DNA from: Myoxocephalus aenaeus
Taxonomy: Eukaryota > Chordata > Actinopteri > Perciformes > Cottidae
NCBI GenBank assembly: GCA_038501785.1
Contig: JBAMJR010000170.1
Location: 3,871,001-3,935,000 of the forward strand
Reading direction: 5' to 3'
Length of the DNA stretch: 64,000 bases
Shown here piece after piece: positions 1 to 12,310 of this stretch (the stretch's first letter is position 1; every line of letters begins with the position of its first letter). The position numbers were made by a program, and so were the translations under genes. Under the pieces are notes generated by a model. It was not told the origin of the DNA. It searched no databases and saw nothing but the letters and a program-made list of their open reading frames with translations.

Positions 1-1310
1 GTTGAAGGCTTCATGGATATTGGTACGATAAAAGTTAAAACGAAGAAAAAAAATCCTGATTACATTTAGATTGTTTTACTCAAATGAACACGGTATCATT
101 TAATTAGATTTGGCTACATATACATGTGACAATAACACCTCTGCAGCCAAAACTAAGTGAAGCGGTTTATTTAAGCTGATTATGATTGCAATAATTGACA
201 CATTTCTATAATCCTGTTTACATGACCATCCAGTTATTGACTCCCCCACATATTTGTAGCCCAAACTACCGCACCAACAATCCAACCAAGAGCTATAGTT
301 CTCCTGTACCAGAGCATATTTTCAAATATTAAATAAAATGCCACATTTGACAAGTTTGAAAGAAAGCAGTGACGCTCAAAGCTGTTGGGGGCAGCAGCTA
401 AATGCGTCATGGTTTACTTGGAAGCAAAAAGAGAGGGGACATTTTAATGTTAATTGTATCCCAGGATGTCGCACAAAAATCTTGATAATGCTGAGTCCTA
501 ACTGAGTCTGATATGCGCTGAAGCACAGCCGTTCGTGTGTCTATTTTGGGGCAGCCAGGTTGTGCATCATTGAAGTTAACAATGGATGCCTACAGGTGGC
601 AGAAGGGATTCAATCAGCTGAAGGGGAAGGCTTAAATACAGTCTGCAGAGGTGGTTGAGTGCATTTAATCTTGTTGAAGCGGATCTGGATGTCTGCTCAT
701 TGGAGAATCTTTAAGAGTTTCTTCATTATTTTTTGACATCGGCCTGTAGTTATTGTGCATTTTTATCAAGTACTTTGGTCTCTGATTACTAATGGAGTCA
801 ACAGTTATCAACTGAATAGCTAGCACGGTGCTGAAAACACCTGGGGCCAGTTGTATAAATGATGCAAAGGCTTTTTCTCAAACTGGGATTCATAAAGGAA
901 GAATGTGTGCACCTCACACAGGCCTGCTTCAAACCAGCATACAGGTTTTAGCTGGGATAGCTGCAGGTGAAAGGATAAGTACGGTATTGATAAGAAATTG
1001 AGACCCGAGTAACAATGTGTTTAGGTCGTTTGCCACTTTCAGTGAAATACATTATTTTTGTAGACTGAAGAGAGTTCTGTCAAAAGCGCATTTATAAACT
1101 TTAAATGATTCATGAGATACATTTCATAATTTTTTTTCCCATTTTGATTTTCATTTGAGCCATCATTTCCTTGTTAATGATCTTTGAATTTTATCCTGAA
1201 TTATGAAATTGAAATTATGAAAAAGGAAAAAAAAAAAACCTCTTTGCATCATTGTAACGTGTTGCATTCGGCATGTCAATACCTAAGTTACCAGCAAAGC
1301 ACATTTTAGG
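1..1310. other. unique AT-rich non-coding DNA
   Basis: No reading frame here resembles a known protein. The only structure I see is a weak inverted pair: AATGATGCAAAG near 858 and its reverse complement CTTTGCATCATT near 1240. The left copy follows a CTGGGGCCAGTTGTATAAA-like stretch near 841, which resembles a DNA-transposon end, so the segment may be a decayed MITE. I cannot find a target-site duplication, so I do not call it a mobile element. Confidence 0.5.
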
Positions 1311-2690
1311 CACGGCAAGTTTATTTGTATAGCACATTTCAACAACAAGGCGATTCAAAGTGCTTCACATAAAACCATTAAGAGCATCAAAACATAATGC
1401 AGAGAAAACAGGATTTAAAACAGTTAAGAAAAAGACAGTCGAAAAGCAAAATAAAAATTGAATAAAAGTTGCAGTGCAGTTTAAGAAATAAAATGCAGTA
1501 GTGAGATGCAGCAATTGAATCTGGATCAATTAAAGGCAACAGCAAACAGAAAAGTCTTCAATCTGGATTTAAAGGAGCTGAGGGTCTCAGCAGACCTGCA
1601 GCTTTCAGGGACCTTGTTCCAGATATGTGGAGCAGAAAAGCTGAACGCTGTTTCTCCATGTTTAGTTCTGACTCTTGGAATAGAAAGTAGACCCGTCCCA
1701 GACGACCTGAGGGGCCGGGATGGTTCATAAGGTAGCAGCAGATCACAAACATACTTAGGCCCTAAACCATTCAGTGCTTTATAAACCAGCAGCAGGATTT
1801 TAAAGTCAATTCTTTGTTTGACAGGAAGCAGTGCAAAGACCTCAGAACTGGTGTGATGTGATCCACTTTCCTGGTTTTAGTGAGGACTCGAGCTGCAGCG
1901 TTCTGAATCAGCTGCAGCTTTCTGATTGACTTTTTACAGAGGCCTGTGAACACACCGTTACAGTAGTCTACTGAAGATAAATACATGGACAAGTTTCTCT
2001 AAATCGTGTTGAGACATACAGTAAGTCCTCTAACCCTTGATATATTCTTCAGGTGGTAGTAGGCTGATTTCGTAATTGTCTTGATATGGCTGTTCAGGTT
2101 GAGGTCTGAATCCATAACTACACCTAGATTTCTGGCTTGGTTTGAGGTTTTTAACGTCAGTGATTGAAGCTGAGCGCTGACTTTCAATCGTTTGTCCTTG
2201 GGACCAAAGACAATTACTTCTGTTTTATCTTTGTTTAATTGAAGAAAATTCTGGCACATCCAGTTATTGATTTCTTCAATGCATTTAGCCAGCCTTTGTA
2301 TGGGACTATAGTCCCCTGGTGATATAGTTATGTAGATTTGTGTGTCATCTGCATAATTATGATAACACACTTTGTTGTTTTTCATAATCTGAGCCAGTGG
2401 AAGCATGTAGATGTTGAACAGAAGAGGCCCCAGTATTGAGCCTTGGGGAACACCACATGTCATCCTAGTCAGCTCTGATGTGTAATTAGCTACCGACACA
2501 AAGTATTGTCGGTCCTTCAAGTAGGATTCAAACCAGTTAAGTGCTGCGCCAGAGAGTCCTACCCAGACTTTCAGTCTGTCTAGTAGTATGTCATGATCGA
2601 CCGTGTCAAATGCAGCACTGAGATCCAGTAATACTTTTAATATTTTACTTGTTGCAGTGCTGGTAGTGCCAACCCTCATACTACCATGAC
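1311..2690 (-). mobile_element. 5'-truncated L2-type LINE (non-LTR retrotransposon)
   Basis: The minus strand encodes the reverse transcriptase and C-terminal part of an L2-clade LINE. The 3' end, at low coordinates, carries the typical fish L2 tail read on the plus strand as TTTATTTGTATAGCACATTT near 1320-1339. The 5' end is lost somewhere around 2650-2690: the usual residues upstream of reverse transcriptase motif A are replaced by unrelated sequence. A full L2 element would also carry an apurinic endonuclease domain, which is absent, so this copy cannot move by itself. No clear flanking duplication was found, so both borders are approximate. The L2 assignment rests on motif wording and tail, not on a search. 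Confidence 0.85.
1530..2679 (-). pseudogene. L2 reverse transcriptase fragment, frameshifted
   Basis: This is a remnant of the LINE polyprotein that copies element RNA into the target site. The frame from 2679 to 1999 keeps all three catalytic blocks of a reverse transcriptase: motif A LLDLSAAFDTVDH, motif B GVPQGSILGPLLF and motif C YADDTQIYI with the paired aspartates. At about 1990-2000 the reading shifts: the expected continuation (SSVDYCNGVFTG, then LQLIQNAAARVLT) lies in another frame from 1992 to 1771. A third segment down to about 1530 carries the usual L2 C-terminal end, including ETLSSFKSRLKTF-like residues. There is no endonuclease and no start of its own. It is a broken fragment and not a host gene. 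Confidence 0.85.
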
Positions 2691-5600
2691 AGCCCAGAGA
2701 AGCCCATGGACAGGCACATTAGGATTTAAGAAATATTTAGAAGGTACCTAAGGGAAGCGAATGTTAGTTTAGAACCGGAACATGCTGTCATTATCCCAAA
2801 TTAGTAGTACAAAGTAGTAGTTAAAGAGCATACAAAACTGAGCTTGTCAGCCAAAAAGACCCAGACACACATTTAACTATCAGTACTTGAAGCACTAATT
2901 GTACATTATAAATACATTACAATTTAAGGCTCACATTTTTGTTATGATTTATTTTTTAAATGTCTTACCAAAACTACCTTTTTACTTTAGTGGCTATTAG
3001 ACTTCCGCACTAGAAAATAGCTTTTGATAAAGAAGCTGGATGAATAGGAGACAGGATAAAGCCACAGTGATTACTCGAACCCTCATTGATAACTTGCCAT
3101 GTCAGTTTTGGCACTGTGCAGGAGGACATTTTGAATCAGCTAGATGGTATGCATATCAGATGGAGAGGAGAGAAATGTCATCAAGAGATGAGTAACTTTT
3201 AGATCAGACAACACGGTTTGCCATTGAGAGAAACAGGAGAGAAATGATGATGGAGGGGGATGGAAGCTACACAAACAAACAAACAAACAAACCAAAAATG
3301 CACAATAATGAGCATTCCCCTGACTGGTGTGTTTGCATAACTCATCAGCTTTCACCACTGTCTTTTCAGTACTCTCCCATGAGTACCTGCTGTGCAAAGT
3401 TTGCAAGCAGAAGTTTGGTGGTTCTGTGGGATGTTTTCTCAATACCGGAGGTTTGAAAGAGAGAAATAGATCTTGCAGTGTCTGAATGTGTCCTGACAAG
3501 AGTACCAGATGACATAATGATAAGCTAAATTTGATCACGACTGTCTGATGTTAAGAGTCTGATAAAGACAAGACACAGTAAGAAACATGCAATTTAAATG
3601 AGGCCATTTTTTCTTTTCAGCATTATGATAATGCATTTGTTATATTTATTGAAGACTGTGAACCCTATAATGTGCTATCGCCACACAGTACAATATGTTG
3701 AGACCTCCCAGTAAAATCCATATGCTACAGTCCTTCACAAGGCTCAACAAGGCTTATTCTCTCGCCGGTGACTCCACTCCAACCCAAATGTACACAGGGA
3801 TTTACTGAGCTATTCATCTGTTCATTTCTATTCCTCTACCTGTCACAGAGGAGGTACATGAAGTTGCGTGTGTGTGTCTGTCTGTCTGCGTGTGCAGTTG
3901 TGGGTCTGCTCCCGCCTTAACAAGCCACAGAGACCTAACAATAACGTGGCAAAGTTGCTCAACATGGCGTGAAATGACTTTATTGCATTTTTACATTAAA
4001 AGCACTGATAGACTACATTTCCAATAAAAGGGACCACAGTGCCCAGGGGAGCAGACATTGGCTCTGCAAGTCATGGCAGGTGACTCACGAGTGTGTATGT
4101 TTGTGTGTGAAAGAAAGTGTGAGTGTGGAAAAAGAACATGGTACTCAAAATGGCATGGAAATGAAACATGTCCCATTTGCACTGTGACGTTTTCACACAC
4201 GGACAGCCTCTGTAACGTTGTTTATCAGTGTTGAGTATTACATGCAGTGTTACATGCATGTTTTCCACAAGCCATGTGACAAGAGGATGATTGTGTGCAT
4301 GATCAAGGGGCAATGAAATGGGCTAAGGGATAGACTGTGTGGGAAAACATAGTGGCTTTCCATCGTTGAGATTAGACTGAACTCTACATTATATTTACCA
4401 GAAATATTTCTGCCTGATGTATTATATTTAGCAGTAATAATACTTTATTCTTTTTCATAATTGTTTGTCCTCTTCTGAATGACATGTTTGTGCTCAAATA
4501 CTTGGTTAGTGACCAATATCCTGCAGTATTTCTGGAGGAAAAATACTCAAAATAAACATGACTACATGAAAATCGTTGCATGCTCTATCGCACCTCATGC
4601 TACCTTTTGAGGAAGCCAGATTTTGTGTGTTAGAATTCAAACAAATGTCGGCATATTGTCTCTGCACGGTTTAATTTTCTCTTGTGTACGATCAGAGTTT
4701 ACGAGTGGTCCAGAGGAGTCATGTGCAATTAGACTGCTGTTCTACAAGCCTACGTTTTTCAGTAATGGGTTGTATATTTCTTTATTTTGAAGCAGTTTCA
4801 CAACCATGTTTAAATTTCACTTAGTAATTATGTTGACATTATCCCATTTGACTCTGCAATTCAAGTTGTTGGCAATATAATTATAAATGTGCATAAATAA
4901 ATAATAGGAAAAGTTTCAAACCTGTTTCACCTCGGACCACACCGGCATCCCTGCTGATGTTTCCAGTTTCTCAGGCAACAAAAACTGATCCAAAGTAAAA
5001 ATAAATACTAAAATGTTGTAAAATCACTTAAAATGTTGTAATTACATATAAAAGGGTTGTGGATTTGGAATTTATTTTCAAAGTGGATTTAAATAATGGA
5101 TTACATTTCCAAAAGTTGTCATTGTGTTTGAAAAGACATGGCTTTGGGTACGTGGCTGAAGCTGCCAATGCCGTTTGTTTCTGCAGTGTTGCATCTCGCT
5201 TACGTCTTCCTGCTACACACCGCTAGATTTGAGTGTCAAGAACTGTGATTTGCCCGTCCACTATGTGGCTGGACCAACATTGTTCCATCCTTTTTAATGT
5301 GTGTGTGATCAACCCACAAAAGCTTCTGGCTTGCAATGCTCCAGCAATCTTCCAAAGACAGTATTTGCTGTTGGCTTTGGTTGTCATACACATTATATCT
5401 GAGCGATCAACATTGACAAGAATTTTGCTGAGTAAAACACTTTGACTTTGTCATCTGAGGAATGGGTATCATCTGAGGAATGGGTATCATAACCAAACCT
5501 TTCTGAACATGAGGTCTAAGGGCACATTTTAGTTCACTGCCCTTTGGTTTGTTATTGCCATGTGGGGGCTGGGCACACATGATAAAAGCAAAACAAAGAA

Positions 5601-6454
5601 TGGATTGGAGGCAACCTATCATGCTTTGACATTCTCTTGTCCAGCATGCGATAATGATTGTCATCTCGCACCAGGATGGAGAGTGAGACTGAAAGATAGG
5701 AATACAGGGAGAATGAGGGGGGGGGGGGGGGGAAGCCAAGTAACAGACTGGTTGTCATCATTACAAGGCATATCGTTCGCATCTAACATCTGCAGAGCAC
5801 TATCACATGGGAGCCATGTAGGAGGACCATTTAGTTGGTGCAGGTTTGTGCTTGTGGGGGTGCATGCACAACTCTAAAAAAACAGAGTTATTTTTGGCAA
5901 GACTATTGAGTTGGGAAATTGCCACACAACCAACAAGTACCTAGCACTTAAACAAAGCAAACCTCCACTACAGGATTGCCCAAATGTTCTTCTCCATGAC
6001 TCTGTTTCTCCTTTTATGTCCCTCTGCTGTCTTATGGAAACCTAATTCTGATTCATCTTGTGGTTTGAATCATCTTGCAACAGAAATATTCATGATTTTT
6101 GGCTGTAAAAAAGATTCAGGTGGTTACATCGGAACATCAGTTTGGTGCTCTTGATGGTTTGAGCCTTGAAACTTGATGCATTTCTGTCCTCACCTGTGAT
6201 TCATAGAGCCTTCGAGGTTTCCCTTCATACACACAAGTGAGTGCTAGTCAACAGACTCTTTTAGTCATTTATTTATCATAGTTTCAGAGATTTAAAAGAC
6301 TGTTCAGGTTTGGGGTTGCGTGGGCTGTCTTTTTCCATTTGTTACACCATTACTTTTGGCACTATACAATTGAGTGCAGCACTATGAATGTCTTCCAGGT
6401 GCAAATGTAAACCGTTATTACCATGATTCAATGATATCTGGTATCTAGAATATT

Positions 6455-6456
<2 letters not shown>
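2691..6456. other. non-coding DNA without recognised genes
   Basis: The frames here are short and low-complexity and show no family motif. Small structures are an 18-bp tandem duplication (ATCTGAGGAATGGGTATC, twice, near 5453-5490) and a G homopolymer at 5717-5732. I see no transposon termini that I can support. Confidence 0.5.
5717..5732. repeat. G homopolymer
   Basis: This is a run of 16 G. Such runs are length-unstable and can form G-quadruplexes when near other G runs. Here it stands alone. Confidence 0.9.

Positions 6457-6489
<33 letters not shown>
6457..6489. repeat. (GT)n microsatellite
   Basis: An uninterrupted GT dinucleotide array of about 16 units. Confidence 0.97.
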
Positions 6490-6491
<2 letters not shown>

Positions 6492-8840
6492 TGATTTTTA
6501 ATTTCGTTGTGATGTTAGTATTTGAATATCTGAATTGTGGACAACATCATCATCATATTATAAAGATCACCCCGAAGATGTTGGAAAACTCTACTCCACA
6601 AATGTAAACTCAACAGAGAGGAGTTGGAGGAGCTTTTGTATGGTTATTATCAAGTTCCCGAGGGGATTAATGATTGCCAGAGGAATATCCTCGCACACAC
6701 TCTAGCTTTCCTGCTTGTGCAGTATTTTTTTGTTGTTGCTTTGGTTCAGTTTGGAGAGAGATTACTGAGCAAGGCCTCCTAGCCAGTTCTTCCAGCAGCC
6801 GTTAGACCGTTATCAGGACAGTGCGAAATAATCTCTCACCGTGGTGATTGTCCACTCGCTCTCTCCAATGCTCCACTACAGCAACTAATGTGCAATTTAC
6901 TGATGCCCGGTGCCACCACAGAAATACTGTAAAGGCAAGGAGAGATTAACAGAGAGCATTGCATCTTTAGAAGCTACAACATGCAAATACCAACACAATC
7001 CCACTCACAACGAAGCCAACAAAGCATGATCTTTAAACTTTTATCAGCAGCATGTTGAAGAAATACTGCTGTTTTAACAGCATGTTTTATCACGTTACGA
7101 CCAGCTTTCCATTAAAAAAAACAGGTTGGGAATGGGGTAACGTCACAAAAATATTACGACACACAACTCGGATGGCGAGTTACCTTCGTTCGTATCCCCG
7201 GTAACTTCAACTCGGAGTGAAAGGATACAAAGTTGGAGGGACGCTGTAGCCATCTTAACGCTGATTGGGCAAGACTCGACACGTCACATCAAAGATGTTT
7301 TATTGCGAAGATCTCAACATCACCTTTTCTCCGTGTCTCACTCCAATCTCAGAAACGCTGGGCGGCCAGTAACTAACGTTAGTTAGCTAAAGCAAACTAA
7401 ATAATTTCAAAATAATCATTACTAGTTATCACTCACCGTATGCGTTGGCGTGTTGCCTGAGATGGTGACGGAGACTGTGTTGGCTGATCCTCATTTCTCC
7501 TACACTCGCAGTCACAGGTCTGATCAAGGAGCGCTCCATTTTTTATTTTTACCTCGCGCACATGCAACATCAGTCAAGGCGGAAATCATTGGTAACTGGA
7601 CCGGGTCTCATAGGCTGCGATGTTTTTGACAAGTTCATTAAATAATCATAATTATTAGAGGAAATTACGGGGGCATTGTTTCCCCTCACCTAGTGATATC
7701 AGGGGCAGTTTTGCCCTTGTGTATTTCCGAAGCTGAATCAATCTGACATTGAGAATAAAATGAAAGTTGCAATATGTCTAAGTATGTACAAGCCTTGGTA
7801 AACATTTTATAGACGCATACGCCTAAAATATGCGTGTTGGAGAATGAATCAATGCTCTGTGATTTACAAGTGACATAACAAAATAGGTACTTCAGTTATA
7901 ATTAAAGACTACTGCATATGATTATTCTCTGCATCAAAGATGATCTCGCTCGAAGCACTGGCGGAGACTTTCTGGGGAGCCTGACTTTAACTTTGTAATA
8001 TTACTTTATAATTAATAAATGTTCTAACAAGTGTTGAACCCTCTGACATTTTGAAAAATGTATCACATTGTTATTTGTGATTAGCAAACGCATGACCAGA
8101 ATTGTAAATCACCACGTAAGAGTAGCTGTAATTATGTAAGTAAATACCAGCCACATGACCTTTTTTAAAACACCATTGGTACATAACTAGACTGCCATCA
8201 CAACAGCTGAAGTTTAACAGAAAATATGTAAATGTTAAGTTGCCTTAGTTAATAAATAACCCCTCCTATGAATAATAAAAGCGATATATACAGTAAGTGA
8301 TATGCCATACACCTTATGCCTTTCCAATTAAGGATTTACTACAATGACGACTAATAGAAAGTGAAACAATCAGAAAAGAAAAAGAGTAACTTAAAAGGAG
8401 GTGAGGTGACAGTGACCTCTGCATCACGGTGCAAATTGCATCAGAGGTTCAAATTTGGTCATCATTTTGCTCACACCAGTGTTCACACACAACTTGCATT
8501 TGAGCATTTCATTGGGAATTAAAGAGTGGCGAAGTTGGAACCTTTCGGCCATTCATGCAGTCAACTCGAATAATCAGTGCTTTTCTCAATTATGTTTTTA
8601 TAGTCTCTGCTCAACTCGTCTAAAAGGGATTGCAGTTTACATGCACCGCCACTCTGGTGAGCTGCAACCTGTCAATCAAACCTCCAATATTAACGGAATT
8701 GAATGGAACATCCAAATATATCAATACAGCTGCTGGCAGTAGCGGAAATATGTATACAAAAATAACGGCAAAATATGGCATTTTCTTTTACCCAAAATTC
8801 AATTATAAAGCCACGCCATCTATAAAAGTTGAAGCTTGGT
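6490..8840. other. non-coding DNA with transposon-like middle part
   Basis: Most of the stretch is AT-rich unique DNA. The part from about 7200 to 7620 is richer in CpG and shares a block with a hAT element elsewhere in the window; it has its own entry. No host exon is supported. The frame at 8455-8742 has no recognisable family. Confidence 0.45.
7200..7620 (-). mobile_element. probable decayed DNA-transposon fragment
   Basis: The block at 7258-7360 (containing CGACACGTCACATCAAAGAT) is closely matched at 35420-35506, inside a well-delimited hAT element, in the same orientation. On the minus strand a short frame begins at 7539 (MERSLIRPVTASVGE, then ISQHSLRHHLRQ) and runs into a GGTGAGTGA splice-donor-like sequence at about 7432-7440. 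This arrangement resembles the 5' part of a transposase gene, but I do not recognise the peptide. No terminal inverted repeats or target-site duplication were found, so the borders are approximate and the class is uncertain. Confidence 0.4.
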
Positions 8841-8848
8841 GTTTCAAC
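8841..8848. repeat. left 8-bp target-site duplication of hAT element
   Basis: GTTTCAAC abuts the CAGTGG terminus at 8849. The identical octamer is present at 13683-13690 directly after the right terminus. Confidence 0.9.
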
Positions 8849-8948
8849 CAGTGGTGGTGCGTCAATAGAGGGCGCTAGGGCGCCGCCCCTCTTTAAAATT
8901 TTGCGACGAAAAAAATAAAATAATATATACTGTCAAAAAACATTATAT

Positions 8949-11900
8949 TCCATCCATCCATCCATCCATTTTCGACCGCTTATCCGGGGTCGGGTCGCGG
9001 TGGCAGCAGGTTCAGCAGGCCGACCCAGGCTTCCCTCTCACCCGCAACACTTTCCAGCTCATCCTGGGGGACCCCGAGGCGTTCCAAGGCCAGCCGGGAG
9101 ATATAATCCCTCCAGCGTGTCCTCGGTCTTCCCCGGGGCCTCCTACCAGTTGGACGTGCCTGGAAAACCTCTAATGGGAGGCGTCCAGGAGGCATCCTGA
9201 CTAGATGCCCGAACCACCTCAGCTGACTCCTTTCGACACGAAGGAGCAGCGACTCGACTCCAAGCTCCCTCCTGATGTCCGAGCTCCTTACCCTATCTCT
9301 AAGGCTGAGCCCGGCCACTCTACGGAGGAAGCTCATTTCGGCCGCTTGTATCCGAGACCTCGTTCTTTCGGTCACGACCCAGAGTTCGTGACCATAGGTG
9401 AGGGTTGGAACGTAGACCGACCAGTAAATGGAGAGCTTCGCCTTCCGGCTCAGCTCCCTCTTCACCAAGACGGACCGGTACAGCGCCTGTTTTACTGCTG
9501 CAGCCGCACCGATCCGCCTATCGATCTCACGCTCCACCTTACCCTCACTCGTGAACAAGACCCCGAGATACTTGAACTCCTTCGCTTGGGGTAGGCAGTT
9601 TGTCCCCACCTGGAGGGAGCAGTCCACCGGTTTCCGGCAGAGCACCATGGCCTCAGATTTGGAGGTGCTAACTCTCATCCCTGCCGCTTCACACTCGGCT
9701 GCAAAACGCCCCAGTGAATGCTCGAGGTCACGGTCCGAGGAAGCAAACAGGACCACATCATCCGCGAACAGCAGAGATGCGATCCCGAGATTCCCGAACC
9801 GGATCTTCTCCGCCCCCTGGCTGCGCCTAGATATCCTGTCCATGAAAGTCACGAACAGGACCAGTGATAAAGGGCAGCCCTGGCGGAGACCAACACCCAC
9901 CGGGAACGTGTCTGACTTACTACCGAGGATACGAACACAGCTCCTACTGCAGGCGTACAGAGACCGGATGGCCCGTGCCAACGGGTCCGGCACCCCATAC
10001 TCCCGCAGCACCCCCCACAAAACCCCCCGAGGGACCCGGTCGAAAGCCTTTTCCAAGTCCACAAAGCACATGTAGACTGGTTGGGCAAACTCCCAGGACC
10101 CCTCCAGTAGTCTTGCGAGGGTAAAGAGCTGGTCCACTGTTCCACGGCCAGGACGGAATCCACACTGTTCGTCTTGAATCTGAGGTTCGACAAGCGGTCG
10201 GAGCCTCCTTTCCAGCACCCTGGCATAAGCTTTTCCCGGGAGGCTGAGCAGTGTGATACCACGATAGTTCGAGCACACTCTCCGGTCCCCCTTCTTGAAG
10301 ATGGGAACCACCACCCCGGTCTGCCAGTCCATGGGCACTGTTCCCGACCCCCATGCGACACTGCAAAGGCGTGTCAGCCAAGACAGCCCAACAATGTCCA
10401 GCGCCTTCAGCATCTCAGGGCGAATCTCATCCACCCCCGGCGCCTTGCCACCAAGGAGCTTTTTGACTACCTTAGTGACCTCTGCCAGGGATATGGGTGC
10501 AACCACCCCAAGGACTTCAGGCGCTGCCCCTTCTCCAGGGGACATGTTGGCCGGGTTTAGTAGTTACTCAAAGTGCTCTTTCCACCGCCCGACGATGTCC
10601 ACAGTCCGGGTCAGCAGTTCCCCCCCCACGCTGAGAACAGCCTGGGGTAGGCCCTGCTTTCCCTTCCTGAGCCGTCGGATGGTTTGCCAGAACTTCCTTG
10701 AGGCCAACCGAAAGTCCTTCTCCATGGCCTCCCCGAACTCCTCCCATGCCCGAGTTTTAGCATCCGCGACCTTCGCAGCTGCAGCCCTTCTGGCTTGCCG
10801 GTACCTGTCAGCTGCTTCAGGAGACCCCTGGGCCAGCCAGGCTCGAAAGGCCTCCTTCTTCAGTTTGACGGCTTCCCTCACCCCCGGTGTCCACCACCGG
10901 GTTCTCGGGTTGCCGCCACGACAGGCACCGATGACCTTCCGACCACAGCTCCTAACGGCCGCGTCCACAATAGAGGCTTTGAACATGGTCCACTCGGATT
11001 CCATGTCCCCAGCCTCCCTCGGGATCTGTGAGAAGCTCTTCCGGAGGTGGGAGTTGAAGACCTCCCGGACAGGATCCTCTGCCAGACGTTCCCAGTTCAC
11101 CTTCACTACACGTTTGGGCTTGCCAGGTCTTTCTAGCCGACTCCCCCGCCATCTGATCCAACTCACCACCAGATGGTGATCAGTTGACAGCTCTGCTCCT
11201 CTCTTCACCCGAGTGTCCAAGACATACGGCCGCAGATCAGATGATACGACTACAAAGTCGATCATTGATCTCCGGCCTAAGGTGTTCTGGTACCAGGTAC
11301 ACTTATGAGCCACCTTATGCTCGAACATGGTGTTTGTTATGGACAAACTGTGGCTAGCACAGAAGTCCAACAACAAAGCACCGTTCGGGTTCAGATCGGG
11401 CAAGCCGTTCCTCCCAATCACGCCCCGCCAGGTTTCTCTGTCATTGCCCACGTGAGCGTTGAAGTCTCCCAGGAGAACTATGGAGTCGGCAGGCGGGGCC
11501 CTTTCCAGGACCCCTCCCACCGACTCCAAGAAGGCCGGATACTCTGAAATGCTGTTCGGTGCATAAGCACAAACAACAGTCAGAGCCTTACTCCCCGCAA
11601 CCCGTAGGCGCAGGGAGGCGACCCTCTCGTTCTCCGGGGAAAACTCCAACATAGCGGCGCTCAGCCGGGGGCTCGTGAGTATCCCCACTTCCGCCCGGCG
11701 CCTCTCACCCTGGGCAACTCCAGAAAAGGACAAAGTCCAACCCTTCTCCAGGAGCTTGGTTCCAGAGCCCGTGCTGTGCGTGGAGGTGAGCCCAACTATA
11801 TCTAGCTGGTAACGCTCCACCTCCTGCTCCGGCTCTTTCCCCGCTAGCGAGGTGACGTTCCACGTCCCTAGAGCTAGTCTATGCTGCCGGCGATCGGCTC

Positions 11901-12310
11901 GCCCAGGTCTCCTGCCTGGCCCGCTGCCCGGTCTACATAGCACCCGACCCCGATGCTTCCCCCTGCGGGTGGTGAGTCCACAGGGTTGCTGGTCCATGAT
12001 CTTTTTTCGGGCTGAGCCCGACCGGGCCCCATGGGCGAAAGCCCGGCCACCAGACGCTCGCTGACGAGCTCCCCTCCTGGGTCTGGCTCCGGGAGGGTGC
12101 CCCGGTTTCCCTTGTCCGGGCGAGGTTGCTACAATCCGTGGGCCGTAATTCATCGGGGTTTTTTGAACCGCTCTTAGTCTGGGCTCTCCCCCGAGACCTG
12201 TTTGCCTTGGGAGACCCTACCAGGGGCTGGCGCCCCAGACAACATAGCTCCCAGGATCACTGAGCCACTCAAACTCCTCCACCACGTTAAGGTGGAGATT
12301 CACGGAGGAG
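8949..12310 (-). mobile_element. RTE-like LINE, near full length
   Basis: The element reads on the minus strand. It has a 5' leader from about 12310, one long endonuclease plus reverse transcriptase frame (12153 to 8980) and a short 3' end finishing in a (CATC)n-type tail at 8950-8969. That tail is the usual end of this common fish LINE. The flanks ATTATAT at 8942-8948 and 12311-12317 form a short target-site duplication. The length of about 3.36 kb, the single reading frame and the microsatellite tail fit the RTE clade; I did not verify the exact family. It is inserted antisense to the surrounding hAT transposase. Confidence 0.85.
8980..12153 (-). pseudogene. LINE ORF: endonuclease-reverse transcriptase with one stop
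   Basis: The product nicks target DNA and reverse-transcribes the element RNA at the nick. From the ATG at 12153, residues 1-90 are a basic, low-complexity leader. The apurinic-type endonuclease follows at about 95-335: GTWNV near 96, LLGDFNAHVGND near 228, MIDFVVVSSD near 297 and LSTDHH near 322. At residue 530 (10564-10566) a TAA stop interrupts the frame. The same frame then continues without a shift into the reverse transcriptase: FKKGDRR and YRGITLLS near 620-637, VDLEKAFD near 698, RQGCPLS near 757 and FADD near 796. The C-terminal part has RWFGHLVRM and RGRPRTRWRD. The total is about 1057 codons, so the copy is complete except for the stop. In the position where many such endonucleases have a catalytic Glu, this copy reads GLTSTHS. 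Confidence 0.9.

Noticed and set aside
8980..12153. Several plus-strand and other-frame reading frames of 60-294 residues
   Set aside because: They are shadows of the GC-rich LINE frame on the minus strand, which alone has the endonuclease and reverse transcriptase motifs.
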